DNA of 41,703 bases, from positions 4,582 to 46,284 of the forward strand of contig MFKK01000002.1 of the NCBI GenBank assembly GCA_001781035.1. Direction: 5' to 3'. The stretch comes from Candidatus Jorgensenbacteria bacterium RIFCSPLOWO2_01_FULL_45_25b. GTDB taxonomy: Bacteria > Patescibacteriota > Minisyncoccia > UBA6257 > GWB1-50-10. Below the pieces are notes generated by a model, which was given only the letters and a program-made list of their open reading frames with translations, was not told the origin of the DNA and made no database searches. Positions 30,535-38,190 of the stretch are shown here, piece after piece. Position numbers and translations under genes: made by a program. Position 1 is the stretch's first letter, and each line of letters starts with the position of its first letter.

Positions 30535-30966
30535 ATGTTTCTAGGCGAATACAAACACTCAATAGACGCGAAGGGAAGAGTTGCCGTTCCCGCGAAATTC
30601 AGGTCAAAGCTGGTGAGCGGAGCGATTATTACGAGAGGATTGGATTCGTGTTTGTTTGTGTTTGACGCGAAGGAGTGGCAGAAACTTGCGGAAAAATTGA
30701 TAGCGCTACCGCTCGCCCAGGCGAATTCCCGAGCCTTCTCAAGGCTCATGCTCTCCGGCGCGAGCGATGTGAATCTTGATGTTCAGGGAAGAATTTTGGT
30801 GCCCGACTACCTTCGCGCTTACGCCGAAATAAAAAAGCAGGTTGTTGTAACCGGACTCTACAACAGAATTGAGATATGGGACGCGGAACATTGGAATACA
30901 TATAAGGCAAAAACCGAATCCCAGTCGGATGAAATAGCGGAAAAACTGGGAGAGCTTGGAATATAA
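30535..30966 (+). CDS. mraZ: Transcriptional regulator MraZ
   Basis: 143 aa. DNA-binding, ring-forming regulator that usually represses its own dcw (division and cell wall) operon. Two AbrB-like halves are visible: MFLGEYKHSIDAKGRVAVPA (residues 1-20) with the DxKGR motif, and SDVNLDVQGRILVPDYLRAY (~78-97) with DxQGR. Length is normal. It heads the rsmH-ftsL-ftsI-murF series. Upstream repeats GTGGG may be its operator. Confidence 0.96.
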   Translation: MFLGEYKHSIDAKGRVAVPAKFRSKLVSGAIITRGLDSCLFVFDAKEWQKLAEKLIALPLAQANSRAFSRLMLSGASDVNLDVQGRILVPDYLRAYAEIKKQVVVTGLYNRIEIWDAEHWNTYKAKTESQSDEIAEKLGELGI

Positions 30967-31108
30967 AAAATCCGAAGCACGAAATCCGAAATTAGAAACA
31001 ATATAAAAATCTGAATGACCAAAATTCTAAACGCGAGTTTCTGTCATTTGAATTTAGAACATTAGAATTTGTTTCGAATTTCGATATTCGAATTTCAGGT
31101 TTAATAAC
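30967..31108 (+). repeat. AT-rich gap with GAATTTCG-type repeats before rsmH
   Basis: Contains CCGAAATTAGAAAC and, inverted, TTTCGAATTTCGATATTCGA, plus CATTTGAATTTAGAACATTA facing CAAAATTCTAAAC. No gene. It belongs with the other AT-rich inverted repeats at 15249 and 29396. Confidence 0.5.
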
Positions 31109-32008
31109 ATGCATATTCCTGTTCTTTTACACGAAGTTATCACGGCGCTTGAACCAAAACCGGGAAATTTCTTTATTGACGGCACGCTCGGCGGGGGAGG
31201 ACACGCGAGGGAAATAATAAAAAAAATATCCCCGGGAGGAGTATTTTTGGGGCTTGATGCCGATAAACATGCTATAGAGAACGCGAGAAGAGAACTTGAA
31301 TCTCTGGGAAAAGAATTAGGGTCGGATGTGTTTGTGCGCCACGGGTCATACACGGAAATACAAGATATAAAAAAAGAAAAAAATCTGGGAAAAGCGGACG
31401 GTCTGCTTCTTGATTTGGGGCTCTCCTCAAACCAGCTGGAGGAATCAGGAAGAGGATTTACCTTCATGAAAAACGAACCGCTTGATATGAGATATGACGC
31501 GAGTGATAACCGCAACAACTTGACAGCGGAGAAGATAATAAACGGATGCGCCGAAGAGGAGTTGGCAGATATCTTTTGGAAGTATGGAGAAGAAAGAAAA
31601 TCAAGACAGATGGCGAAGGCAATCGTAACGGCGAGAAAAAAGAAGCGGATTGAAACCACGGCGGACTTGCTGGAAATTATAGGTGAAAGAAGAAATCAAA
31701 AAACAAGAATTCATCCGGCGACAAAAGTCTTTATGGCGCTTCGGATTCGGGTAAATAGCGAGTTTGAACATATTGAATCAATCATGGAACAGCTTCCATC
31801 TATCGTAAAAGGGAAAACGGCAATCATTTCATTTCATTCATTGGAAGATAGGTTGATAAAAGAAGGATTTAAACGCATTGAAAAAGAAGGATGGGGAAGT
31901 ATTCAAACAAAGAAAGTTATAAAACCATCGTATGAAGAAATACGCGAAAATCCAAAAAGCAGGTCGGCAAAACTGCGCGTCATCCAAATCTTATCTTCTA
32001 GATTCTAG
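31109..32008 (+). CDS. rsmH: 16S rRNA (cytosine(1402)-N4)-methyltransferase RsmH
   Basis: 299 aa. Methylates C1402 in the P-site of 16S rRNA using S-adenosylmethionine. MHIPVLLHEVITAL at the start, the SAM-binding FIDGTLGGGGHAREI (~28-42), DGLLLDLGLSSNQLEE (~99-114), GRGFTFMKNEPLDMRYD (~116-132) and TKVFMALRIRVNSE (~207-220) are the hallmark blocks, and SFHSLEDRLIK near 248 is conserved. The last codons (SSRF-stop) are written by the first unit of a 14-bp tandem repeat. Confidence 0.97.
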   Translation: MHIPVLLHEVITALEPKPGNFFIDGTLGGGGHAREIIKKISPGGVFLGLDADKHAIENARRELESLGKELGSDVFVRHGSYTEIQDIKKEKNLGKADGLLLDLGLSSNQLEESGRGFTFMKNEPLDMRYDASDNRNNLTAEKIINGCAEEELADIFWKYGEERKSRQMAKAIVTARKKKRIETTADLLEIIGERRNQKTRIHPATKVFMALRIRVNSEFEHIESIMEQLPSIVKGKTAIISFHSLEDRLIKEGFKRIEKEGWGSIQTKKVIKPSYEEIRENPKSRSAKLRVIQILSSRF

Positions 32009-32064
32009 CTTCTAGATTCTAGCTTCTAGATTCTAGCTTCTAGATTCTAGCTTCTAGATTCTAA
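31995..32064 (+). repeat. 14-bp tandem repeat CTTCTAGATTCTAG, five units
   Basis: Units start at 31995, 32009, 32023, 32037 and 32051. The first unit supplies the end and stop codon of rsmH; the last ends 5 nt before the ftsL start. Confidence 0.92.
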
Positions 32065-32068
32065 CGTT

Positions 32069-32389
32069 ATGACAATAACCAAACCAAACGAACAAAAAAG
32101 AAACAGCAAGGCGCTTATGGTGGTTGCCTTGTGTTTGATCGCGGGAGGAGTCGCGTATGTGTTTGAATATAATAATTTAGTTAAAGCAAGATATAGCTTG
32201 GAAAATTTGGAAAAAAATATAAAAGAAGCGAAGACAAGAGAAAGCGAGATAAAAAATTCTATATACCAGATAACCGACCCGGAAAAAATAAAAAAGTTCG
32301 CGGAAGAAAACGCGCTGATATTGGAAGAGATGCCCGCGTATATAAGCGAGAAAACAGAAAAAACATTGTCCAAGCTGATTGAGGAGTAA
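32069..32389 (+). CDS. ftsL: FtsL-like cell division protein
   Basis: 106 aa. A short basic N-terminus (~1-14) precedes one membrane helix (ALMVVALCLIAGGVAYVFEY, ~15-34) and a coiled coil with heptads (YSLENLEKNIKEAKTRESEI, ~43-62), the architecture of FtsL/DivIC proteins that link FtsQ and FtsB to the FtsWI synthase. Its place between rsmH and ftsI is the standard location of ftsL. FtsL sequences diverge strongly, so identification rests on architecture and position. Confidence 0.82.
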   Translation: MTITKPNEQKRNSKALMVVALCLIAGGVAYVFEYNNLVKARYSLENLEKNIKEAKTRESEIKNSIYQITDPEKIKKFAEENALILEEMPAYISEKTEKTLSKLIEE

Positions 32390-32414
32390 AAAAAATAATG
32401 ACCTACAAAGCCCA

Positions 32415-32584
32415 TATCCGTAATTGGTAGTAATTTGTAGATTCGGATAATTTGTAGTTTCGGAGCGGTTAGGTAGTTTTGGAGCGGTTACGTAGATTCG
32501 GATAATTTGTAGTTTCGGAGCGGTTAGGTAGTTTCGGAGCGGTTAGGTAGTTTTGGAGCGGTTATGTAGATGTAGATCGGTATT
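32415..32584 (+). repeat. Tandem 19-bp GTAGTTTCGGAGCGGTTAG repeat block before ftsI
   Basis: From about 32436: GTAGATTCGGATAATTT, then five 19-nt units of GTAGTTTCGGAGCGGTTAG or GTAGTTTTGGAGCGGTTA(C/T), interrupted once by another GTAGATTCGGATAATTT, then GTAGAT and GTAGATCGGTATT to ATG 32585. This is the longest array of the family in the window. Confidence 0.9.
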
Positions 32585-34177
32585 ATGAAAAAGTTTAGAT
32601 GGCTACTTATAACTTCAGGTGTGGTGATGCTTTATGGAGTTCTCTTCGTGCGCCTCTACAAGCTTCAAATATCAAAGAGCGAGTACTATACGGAACGAGC
32701 GGAAGCATTGGGAAAGATAGGAGCAGACTCAATGTATAAGCGGGGAAGGATTCTTATACAGGATAAGAACGGCAATGAGATTCCGCTCGCGGTGAACAAG
32801 GAATACCCCGTGATATACGCGGTGCCAAAGGATATAGATGACGCAAAAGAAGAAGCGTCCGCGCTTTCAGAGATATTGGGTTGGGAGAAAGAAGAACTGG
32901 AAAAAGCTCTGGATAATCCGGAATCCCGCTTCCGAATGCTTGTGGAAAAAGCAAGCGAAGAGCAAATAGAGAAGGTGCAGGAATTAAAATTGAAAGGAAT
33001 CTTTATTGATAAAAAACCTTATCGCTCCTATTCATTTGAGAAACTTGCCTCGCACGTCGCGGGATTTGTCGGAATAAACAAAGAATATAAAAACCCAAAA
33101 GGACTGTATGGAATTGAAAAGCAGTATGAGGAAACATTAAGAGCGGGAGAAGATGTAAAGCTTACGATTGACAGAAACATACAAACGGAAGCGGAAGAGA
33201 TGATACAAGGACTTGTGAAAGCGTATGGGGCAAAGACGGGCACGATTATCGTGGAAGACCCGAAGACGGGCGCTATTCTTGCACTCGCGAACGCCCCAAA
33301 TTTTAATCCAAACACATACGGCGAATCTCCGGTTGAAAACTTTATAAATCCTGCCACGCAAAATCTGTATGAACCCGGCTCGGTGTTTAAGCCCATTACA
33401 ATGGCGGCGGGTATTGATACCGGAGTGATCACCCCTCTCACGACCTATGTTGATAAAGGAACGCTTACCATTAACGGAGAAAAAATATCAAACTGGGATT
33501 TGAAAGCCCACGGGCGAATCACAATGACAAACGTTATTGAGCAATCGGTAAACACGGGCGCGGTATTCGCGGCGGTAAAAACAGGCAAAGAACATTTCGT
33601 GGAATACGTAAAAAAATTTGGATTCGGAGAAAAAACCGAGATTGAACTGCCCGATGAAGTACGGGGAAACCTCTCAAACATCGAGAGAAAAAATGTTCAA
33701 GATATAGACATCGCGACCGCCTCATTTGGCCAAGGAACGGCGGTAACGCCGATTCAGATGATAAGCGCGTTTACGGCAATCGCGAATGGCGGAGCGCTGA
33801 TGCGCCCCCATATTGACGCTTCCGTTCCAACAAAAGAAGTGCGGAGAGTGATAAAAGAAGAAACGGCAAAAAAAGTCGCGGAGATGATGGAATCCGCGGT
33901 TGAAAAAGCGAATGTCGCGGCGCTTCCCCAGCATCGGATAGCGGGAAAAACGGGAACCGCTCAAATCGCGGACCTAAAATACGGCGGGTATGAAGAAGCG
34001 TATAATCACACCTTTATCGGTTTCGGGCCGATAAGCAATCCGAAGTTCGTCGCGCTTCTGAAGCTTGAGCGTCCAAACGTAACACTCGCGGGCGCAACCG
34101 TCGTTCCGGCATTCAAAAAACTGGCGCAATTTATTGTAAGTTACTATAATATCCCACCAGATAAAGCTACTGAATAA
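32585..34177 (+). CDS. ftsI: Peptidoglycan transpeptidase (class B penicillin-binding protein, FtsI)
   Basis: 530 aa. Cross-links septal peptidoglycan outside the membrane. One N-terminal membrane helix (WLLITSGVVMLYGVLFVRLY, ~6-25) is followed by the PBP dimerisation domain (RGRILIQDKNGNEIPLA, ~53-69) and the transpeptidase domain with the three catalytic motifs: SVFK in YEPGSVFKPIT (SxxK, ~266-269), SVN in QSVNTG (SxN, ~320-322) and KTGT in AGKTGTAQ (~457-460). All active-site residues are present. The next gene begins on the base after its stop codon. Confidence 0.96.
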   Translation: MKKFRWLLITSGVVMLYGVLFVRLYKLQISKSEYYTERAEALGKIGADSMYKRGRILIQDKNGNEIPLAVNKEYPVIYAVPKDIDDAKEEASALSEILGWEKEELEKALDNPESRFRMLVEKASEEQIEKVQELKLKGIFIDKKPYRSYSFEKLASHVAGFVGINKEYKNPKGLYGIEKQYEETLRAGEDVKLTIDRNIQTEAEEMIQGLVKAYGAKTGTIIVEDPKTGAILALANAPNFNPNTYGESPVENFINPATQNLYEPGSVFKPITMAAGIDTGVITPLTTYVDKGTLTINGEKISNWDLKAHGRITMTNVIEQSVNTGAVFAAVKTGKEHFVEYVKKFGFGEKTEIELPDEVRGNLSNIERKNVQDIDIATASFGQGTAVTPIQMISAFTAIANGGALMRPHIDASVPTKEVRRVIKEETAKKVAEMMESAVEKANVAALPQHRIAGKTGTAQIADLKYGGYEEAYNHTFIGFGPISNPKFVALLKLERPNVTLAGATVVPAFKKLAQFIVSYYNIPPDKATE

Positions 34178-35488
34178 ATGACACCAATGAAATCTCGCCT
34201 CCTCCCTCTTCTTGAAAAAATAATAAAAACGTTGGCAAAGCTCACTCTAAAGCGCTACAAACCCGGCATTATTGGCATAACTGGAAATGTCGGAAAAACC
34301 TCGGCGAAGGAGGCGATAAGACTGCTTCTGGAACGGGAAAGGAAGGTGCGCGCGAATTCAAAAAATTTTAATAATGAGTTTGGACTCCCTCTTACTATTT
34401 TGGGAAATTGGAAAGATACGGAAGGAAGATTGTTTTGGATAAAAGTAATCTTATCCTCAATTATAAATCTGCTCATAAAAAGAAAGTCGTACCCCGAATT
34501 GCTGATTTTGGAATATGGCATAGACCGCCCCGGAGACATGCGAAAACTTTTGGAAATCGCCCGTCCTCACATCGGAGTGGTAACCGCGATAGGAAAAACC
34601 CCCGTGCACGTGGAATTTTTCGCGGGCAAGGAGGGAGTAATTCGGGAAAAGGCGAGAATGATAAGCCAGCTTCCCGCGACCGGTTTCGCGGTATTGAACG
34701 CCGATGATGAGGCGGTGCTTGGCATGCGGGATCACACGCGCGCTCACGGAATAACATTCGGATATTCCGAGCGGGCGGATATAAAAATATCAAACCTTGA
34801 AACGCAAATTCAAAATAGAGTTCCTTCAATCAGCTTCAAACTGAACTATGGAGGAAGTTTTGTGCCTGTAAGGATGGAGGGAGTGCTGGGAAAGACGCAA
34901 ACCTACGCGGCGGGAGCGGCGGCTGTAATTGGAGTGGTGTTTGGCATGAATCTCGTAAAAATCGCGGAAAACTTGGGAGCGTATAAATCTCCAAAAGGAA
35001 GAATGAATGTGTTGGGAGGAATAAAAAACAGCGTCATTATTGATGACACGTATAACTCCTCTCCTCTCGCGGCGAAAGAAGCGCTGGAAACCCTAAAAGA
35101 AATAAAAGCAAAGCGTAAAATCGCGGTATTGGGAGATATGCTGGAGCTTGGGAAGCACTCAATAGAAGAACACGAGAACATCGGAAAAATCGCGGCGAAA
35201 ACGGCGAAAATTCTGATAACCGTCGGCGCGAAGGGGAAATTTATCGGAGAATCCGCGATGAAAGCGGGGCTACCAAAGAAATCGGTATTTATATGCAAGG
35301 GAATAGCCGAAGCCTTCTCGCTTCTTACGAGGACAATTGAAGAGGGAGATATGGTTTTGGTGAAGGGGTCTCAAAGCGTTCGGATGGAATATGTTGTAAA
35401 GGGAGTGATGGAAGACTCGTCAAAAGCGGAAGAACTCCTTGTCCGCCAATCTAGCGCGTGGCTAGAAAAGCCTCCGATGTATAAGTAA
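34178..35488 (+). CDS. murF: MurF-like Mur ligase without the usual N-terminal domain
   Basis: 436 aa. Mur ligases use ATP to add amino acids to UDP-MurNAc peptides; MurF adds D-Ala-D-Ala. The ATP-binding loop GITGNVGKTSAKEAI (~32-46) is near the N-terminus, then NNEFGLPLTILG (~65-76), EYGIDRPGDM (~111-120), and the C-terminal block DDTYNSSPLAAKEALETL (~288-305) followed by VLGDMLELG, both MurF-typical. The family's first domain (~80 residues, binds the UDP part) is missing, replaced by a short basic helix. It starts directly after the ftsI stop (TAAATG), so it is translationally coupled. It may act on a different substrate. Confidence 0.88.
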   Translation: MTPMKSRLLPLLEKIIKTLAKLTLKRYKPGIIGITGNVGKTSAKEAIRLLLERERKVRANSKNFNNEFGLPLTILGNWKDTEGRLFWIKVILSSIINLLIKRKSYPELLILEYGIDRPGDMRKLLEIARPHIGVVTAIGKTPVHVEFFAGKEGVIREKARMISQLPATGFAVLNADDEAVLGMRDHTRAHGITFGYSERADIKISNLETQIQNRVPSISFKLNYGGSFVPVRMEGVLGKTQTYAAGAAAVIGVVFGMNLVKIAENLGAYKSPKGRMNVLGGIKNSVIIDDTYNSSPLAAKEALETLKEIKAKRKIAVLGDMLELGKHSIEEHENIGKIAAKTAKILITVGAKGKFIGESAMKAGLPKKSVFICKGIAEAFSLLTRTIEEGDMVLVKGSQSVRMEYVVKGVMEDSSKAEELLVRQSSAWLEKPPMYK

Positions 35489-35518
35489 GAAGTAGCAACT
35501 TGCAAACTTGTTGTATTG

Positions 35519-35591
35519 CGCTCCTACGGGGAATCGAACCCCGGTTTCCGCCGTGAGAGGGCAGCGTCCTGGGCCACTAGACGATAGGAGC
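35519..35591 (-). tRNA. tRNA-Glu (anticodon CTC)
   Basis: Full cloverleaf on the minus strand, 73 nt, starting GCTCCTATCGTCTAGTGG. Acceptor GCTCCTA/TAGGAGC; anticodon stem CTGCC/GGCGG with loop CTCTCAC, anticodon CTC; T-arm CGGGG/CCCCG with TTCGATT. Discriminator G. CCA not encoded. Confidence 0.95.
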
Positions 35592-35601
35592 AGGCAAGTG
35601 C

Positions 35602-35624
35602 ATTATAAATACATAACAAAAAAG
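35602..35624. promoter_or_regulatory. Divergent promoter region, tRNA-Glu / udg
   Basis: Minus strand: TTGCCT (35630-35625), 17-nt spacer, TATAAT (35607-35602), start ~35595, 4 nt before the mature tRNA. Plus strand: TATAAA (35604-35609), start ~35616. The two -10 boxes overlap, so the promoters should exclude each other. Confidence 0.6.
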
Positions 35625-35629
35625 AGGCA

Positions 35630-36256
35630 ATGGATAAAATCGCGGAGCTGGAAAATTTGAAAGCGGAAATAGAAAAGGATTCCCTACTTCCGCTTCAGGA
35701 GTCGCATCTCGTATTCGGCGAGGGAAATCCAAACTGTGATATTCTTTTTATCGGAGAGGCGCCCGGTTTTCATGAAAACGAACAAAAACGCCCGTTTGTG
35801 GGACGCTCGGGACAGCTTCTCACGAAACTAATTGAGGCGATTGGCTGGAAAAGAGAAGACGTGTATATCACAAACATCGTAAAACGTCGTCCGCCGGAAA
35901 ACAGAGACCCCTCTCCGGAAGAAATAGAGGCGTATAAACCTTATCTTACTAGGCAAATAGAGATATTGAATCCAAAAATTATCGCTCCACTGGGAAGATT
36001 TTCCATGAACTATTTTTTGCCGAACGCGAAAATCTCACGCGACCAAGGAAAAATATTCTGGTGGGGAGAGAGGTTGATTATGCCTATTTATCATCCGGCG
36101 GCGGCGCTCCGCTCCACAAGCGTGTTGGAAGAATTAAAAAAAAGCATTCTAAAGCTAAAAATCGCGGCGGGAAAATATGAGAGGTTCCTGAAAGAAAAAA
36201 GAGAAAAAACGCAAAGTGAATCAGTAGAAGACAAGGAGCAGGAAACTCTTGTTTAG
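35630..36256 (+). CDS. udg: Uracil-DNA glycosylase, family 4-like, without iron-sulphur cysteines
   Basis: 208 aa. Removes uracil from DNA. Family motif 1 FIGEAPGFHENEQKRPFVG (~43-61) and motif 2 PIYHPAAALRS (~149-159), with GRSGQLLTKLIEAIGW and TNIVKRRPPENRDPSPEE between them, fit family 4. Family 4 enzymes hold a [4Fe-4S] cluster with four Cys. Here the N-terminal C-x-x-C stretch reads DSLLPL, the VKCRPP Cys is Arg, and the later Cys is Tyr (EAYKPYL), so no cluster is expected. The ribosome site AAGAGG is 3 nt before the ATG. A basic/acidic tail of ~30 residues follows. The abasic site it leaves would be cut by Nfo. Confidence 0.88.
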   Translation: MDKIAELENLKAEIEKDSLLPLQESHLVFGEGNPNCDILFIGEAPGFHENEQKRPFVGRSGQLLTKLIEAIGWKREDVYITNIVKRRPPENRDPSPEEIEAYKPYLTRQIEILNPKIIAPLGRFSMNYFLPNAKISRDQGKIFWWGERLIMPIYHPAAALRSTSVLEELKKSILKLKIAAGKYERFLKEKREKTQSESVEDKEQETLV

Positions 36257-36262
36257 TTTTTC

Positions 36263-36300
36263 AAAAAAAACGCCATCTGTTTGGGAAAACAAACGACGTT
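36263..36300 (-). terminator. Terminator of the small KOW-like gene
   Basis: Minus strand: GTTTG/CAAAC and CG/CG stems with internal loops, then TTTTTTTT. It lies right after the gene's stop. Confidence 0.5.
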
Positions 36301-36508
36301 ATACGCGGGGAGCAATCTGACGCTCCCGACACTCTTGAATCGTAAACAACTCCTCTCTTTCCACATTGAGAATCCGGAGAAGGTCGGAAATGAGTACGAG
36401 AACGCGTCCATCGGGCATGTTTCGTACCACCATTCCATTATAGACGCCAAACGACATCTCAATACAGACCATGTCCCCCTCACGCAGTCTTTTTGCGATA
36501 TTCTCCAT
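36299..36508 (-). CDS. Small KOW/SH3-like protein
   Basis: 69 aa, starting MENIAKRLREGDMVCIEMSF. The segment GDMV...GVYNGMVVRNMPDGRV.VLISDLLRILNVEREEL has the spacing of the NusG C-terminal KOW domain (GD-V-hyd...G-V... GRV-VLVS.. R-T-VEL). It could be a free-standing NusG-CTD-like protein that contacts ribosome or RNA polymerase; this is inference from pattern. GGGGG 5 nt upstream gives a ribosome site, and TATAAT on the minus strand (36550-36545) a promoter divergent from xseA. The + strand 140-aa ORF over the same bases is judged a shadow. Confidence 0.6.
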   Translation of the reverse strand: MENIAKRLREGDMVCIEMSFGVYNGMVVRNMPDGRVLVLISDLLRILNVEREELFTIQECRERQIAPRV

Positions 36509-36540
36509 CACATCCCCCTATCTGAAAACAAAATCTCCTC

Positions 36541-36550
36541 TATAATTATA
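36541..36550. promoter_or_regulatory. Shared divergent -10 region, xseA / KOW gene
   Basis: TATAATTATA reads as a -10 box on both strands. On the + strand it lies 8 nt before the xseA ATG (near-leaderless); on the minus strand it gives a 30-nt leader with GGGGG. Confidence 0.6.
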
Positions 36551-36554
36551 CCAA

Positions 36555-38138
36555 ATGTTGGACATTCTAAATCGTCTCAAACAAAAGCGGAAAGAGCTTG
36601 CCGAAGAGGAGGGGAAAGAGCTTTTTATGATTCTTCACAACGCCACTCTGGAAGAAATGGCGGAAGTATTGCCGAAAACGATGGAAGAGCTGGAACGTAT
36701 TAAGGGGTGGGGAAAGAAAAAAAGCGAAAGGTATGGAGAAGAATTCTTGGAAATCATAAGGGGAGAAAAAGGAGAAATAAAAAGCGAAAAAAAAGAAGTA
36801 AGAGAAGCGGAAGAAGGAGAGCTTTCCGTGGAGCAGTTTGTTCATCTCATAAATAAAACCCTCGCGGGTTTTGGACAGGTAAGCGTACGGGGAGAAATCT
36901 CAAGAGTTTCGGTGCGGGACGGAAATGCCTACTTTACGTTGAAGGACCCAAAGGAAGGGCAGTATTCGGTTGATTGCTTTATGGGAAGATGGGATATGGA
37001 ATACTATGCCTATCTTTTGAATGAGGGAGAAGAGGTGATTGTAAAAGGAATTCCAAGCCTATATAAAACAGGAAGGTTTAGCTTGATAGCAAAAAAAATA
37101 ACGCCAATTGGAGAGGGCGCGTTGAAAAAAGCTTTTGAGGCGCTAAAGAAGAAGCTCGCGGAAAAAGGGTATTTTGAAGAATCAAGAAAGCGCCCGATTC
37201 CGCGCTTCGTACGAAAGATTGGTCTGATAACCTCAATGGAGGGGGAGGCGATTAACGATGTGAGAAAAAATATCGGTGAATACGGCTTCCAAATATACCT
37301 CTTTGATGTTCGGGTGGAGGGAGATCAGGCGGAAGGAGGAATCGTGCGCGCGATACGAGAGCTGAACACAGGAAAGCAAAACCTAGATGTTCTTGTTCTT
37401 ATTCGCGGAGGAGGAAGCAGAGAAAGTCTTAATGTGTTTAATTCAGAAAAAATAGCGGAAGCGATAGCGGGCTCAAGAATACCGGTTCTAACCGGCATCG
37501 GCCACGAACGGGACGAGACGATAGCCGGATACGTATCCGACAAAAATCTTTCAACTCCAACCGCGGTCGCCGTGTATCTGAAAAGGGAAAGAGAATCATT
37601 GATGGAAGAAGTAAAAGAAGGCGCGGAATCGCTGATGGAGAGGGTGGAGTATATTCTGGAGGAGAAAAAGAATAAGTACGAAATGAACTGGAAAAGAGTT
37701 CTTGCTTGCTTTGAATCGTATCTGGGCAGAAAAAATCTGATTCTAAAAAACCTCTCCGTAAGAATGGAACACGGGCTCGCGAAGACCTTCAAAAAATTCC
37801 GCGAGCTGGAACATCTCCTCCTCCGAAGGCTCTATATGTTTGAAAAAGCAACCGAAAGGAAAAAATACGAGCTAAAAAGAAAAATGGAAAAAATACGGGA
37901 AGGTTTGGAGAAGTATCTTGATAGGACAAGTTCAAAGCTTGCTTCTTTGGGAGAGGCGCTTGCTTCCTTAAATCCCGCCTCTGTCTTGGGGCGGGGATAT
38001 AGCATCGCTCGCGACAAAGAAGGAAAGATTATTAAAAAAGCCGAAGAGGTTGAAATCGGCGAGGAAATATCACTTCTTCTCGGAAAGGGGAGCATAACCT
38101 CTCTGGTGAACTCCGTAAGAAAGGAGGAGCAGTTCTAA
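36555..38138 (+). CDS. xseA: Exodeoxyribonuclease VII large subunit with N-terminal HRDC-like domain
   Basis: 527 aa against ~450 normally. XseA with XseB digests single-stranded DNA from both ends. Residues ~5-72 (LKQKRKELAEEEGKELFMIL, ATLEEMAEVLPKTMEELERI, KGWGKKKSERYGEEFLEII) match the HRDC domain found at the end of RecQ and RNase D. A charged linker follows, then the OB-fold (SVEQFVHLINKTLAGFGQVS, VRGEISRVSVRDGNAYFTLK) and the catalytic domain (GLITSMEGEAINDV, LIRGGGSRESLNVFN, GIGHERDETIAGYVSD, STPTAVA). A long coiled coil and GRGYSIARDKEGKII end the protein. xseB follows after 52 nt. Confidence 0.94.
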   Translation: MLDILNRLKQKRKELAEEEGKELFMILHNATLEEMAEVLPKTMEELERIKGWGKKKSERYGEEFLEIIRGEKGEIKSEKKEVREAEEGELSVEQFVHLINKTLAGFGQVSVRGEISRVSVRDGNAYFTLKDPKEGQYSVDCFMGRWDMEYYAYLLNEGEEVIVKGIPSLYKTGRFSLIAKKITPIGEGALKKAFEALKKKLAEKGYFEESRKRPIPRFVRKIGLITSMEGEAINDVRKNIGEYGFQIYLFDVRVEGDQAEGGIVRAIRELNTGKQNLDVLVLIRGGGSRESLNVFNSEKIAEAIAGSRIPVLTGIGHERDETIAGYVSDKNLSTPTAVAVYLKRERESLMEEVKEGAESLMERVEYILEEKKNKYEMNWKRVLACFESYLGRKNLILKNLSVRMEHGLAKTFKKFRELEHLLLRRLYMFEKATERKKYELKRKMEKIREGLEKYLDRTSSKLASLGEALASLNPASVLGRGYSIARDKEGKIIKKAEEVEIGEEISLLLGKGSITSLVNSVRKEEQF

Positions 38139-38178
38139 CCACTATTCAGCGAGGGTTTGCGCGGGAAAAAACTTGGTA

Positions 38179-38184
38179 TATAAT
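38179..38184 (+). promoter_or_regulatory. -10 box of xseB, leaderless start
   Basis: TATAAT with 6 nt (AAGCGC) to ATG 38191. The ORF track's TTG start at 38173 lies upstream of the box and is not supported. Confidence 0.62.
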
Positions 38185-38190
38185 AAGCGC

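Noticed and set aside
32436-32572. 19-bp repeats before ftsI as a CRISPR-like array
   Set aside because: Units are directly adjacent with no unique spacers, and are shared with other upstream regions.
36281-36703. 140-aa + strand ORF across the udg-xseA gap
   Set aside because: Overlaps the better supported minus-strand KOW-like gene and the xseA start; no ribosome site or family pattern.
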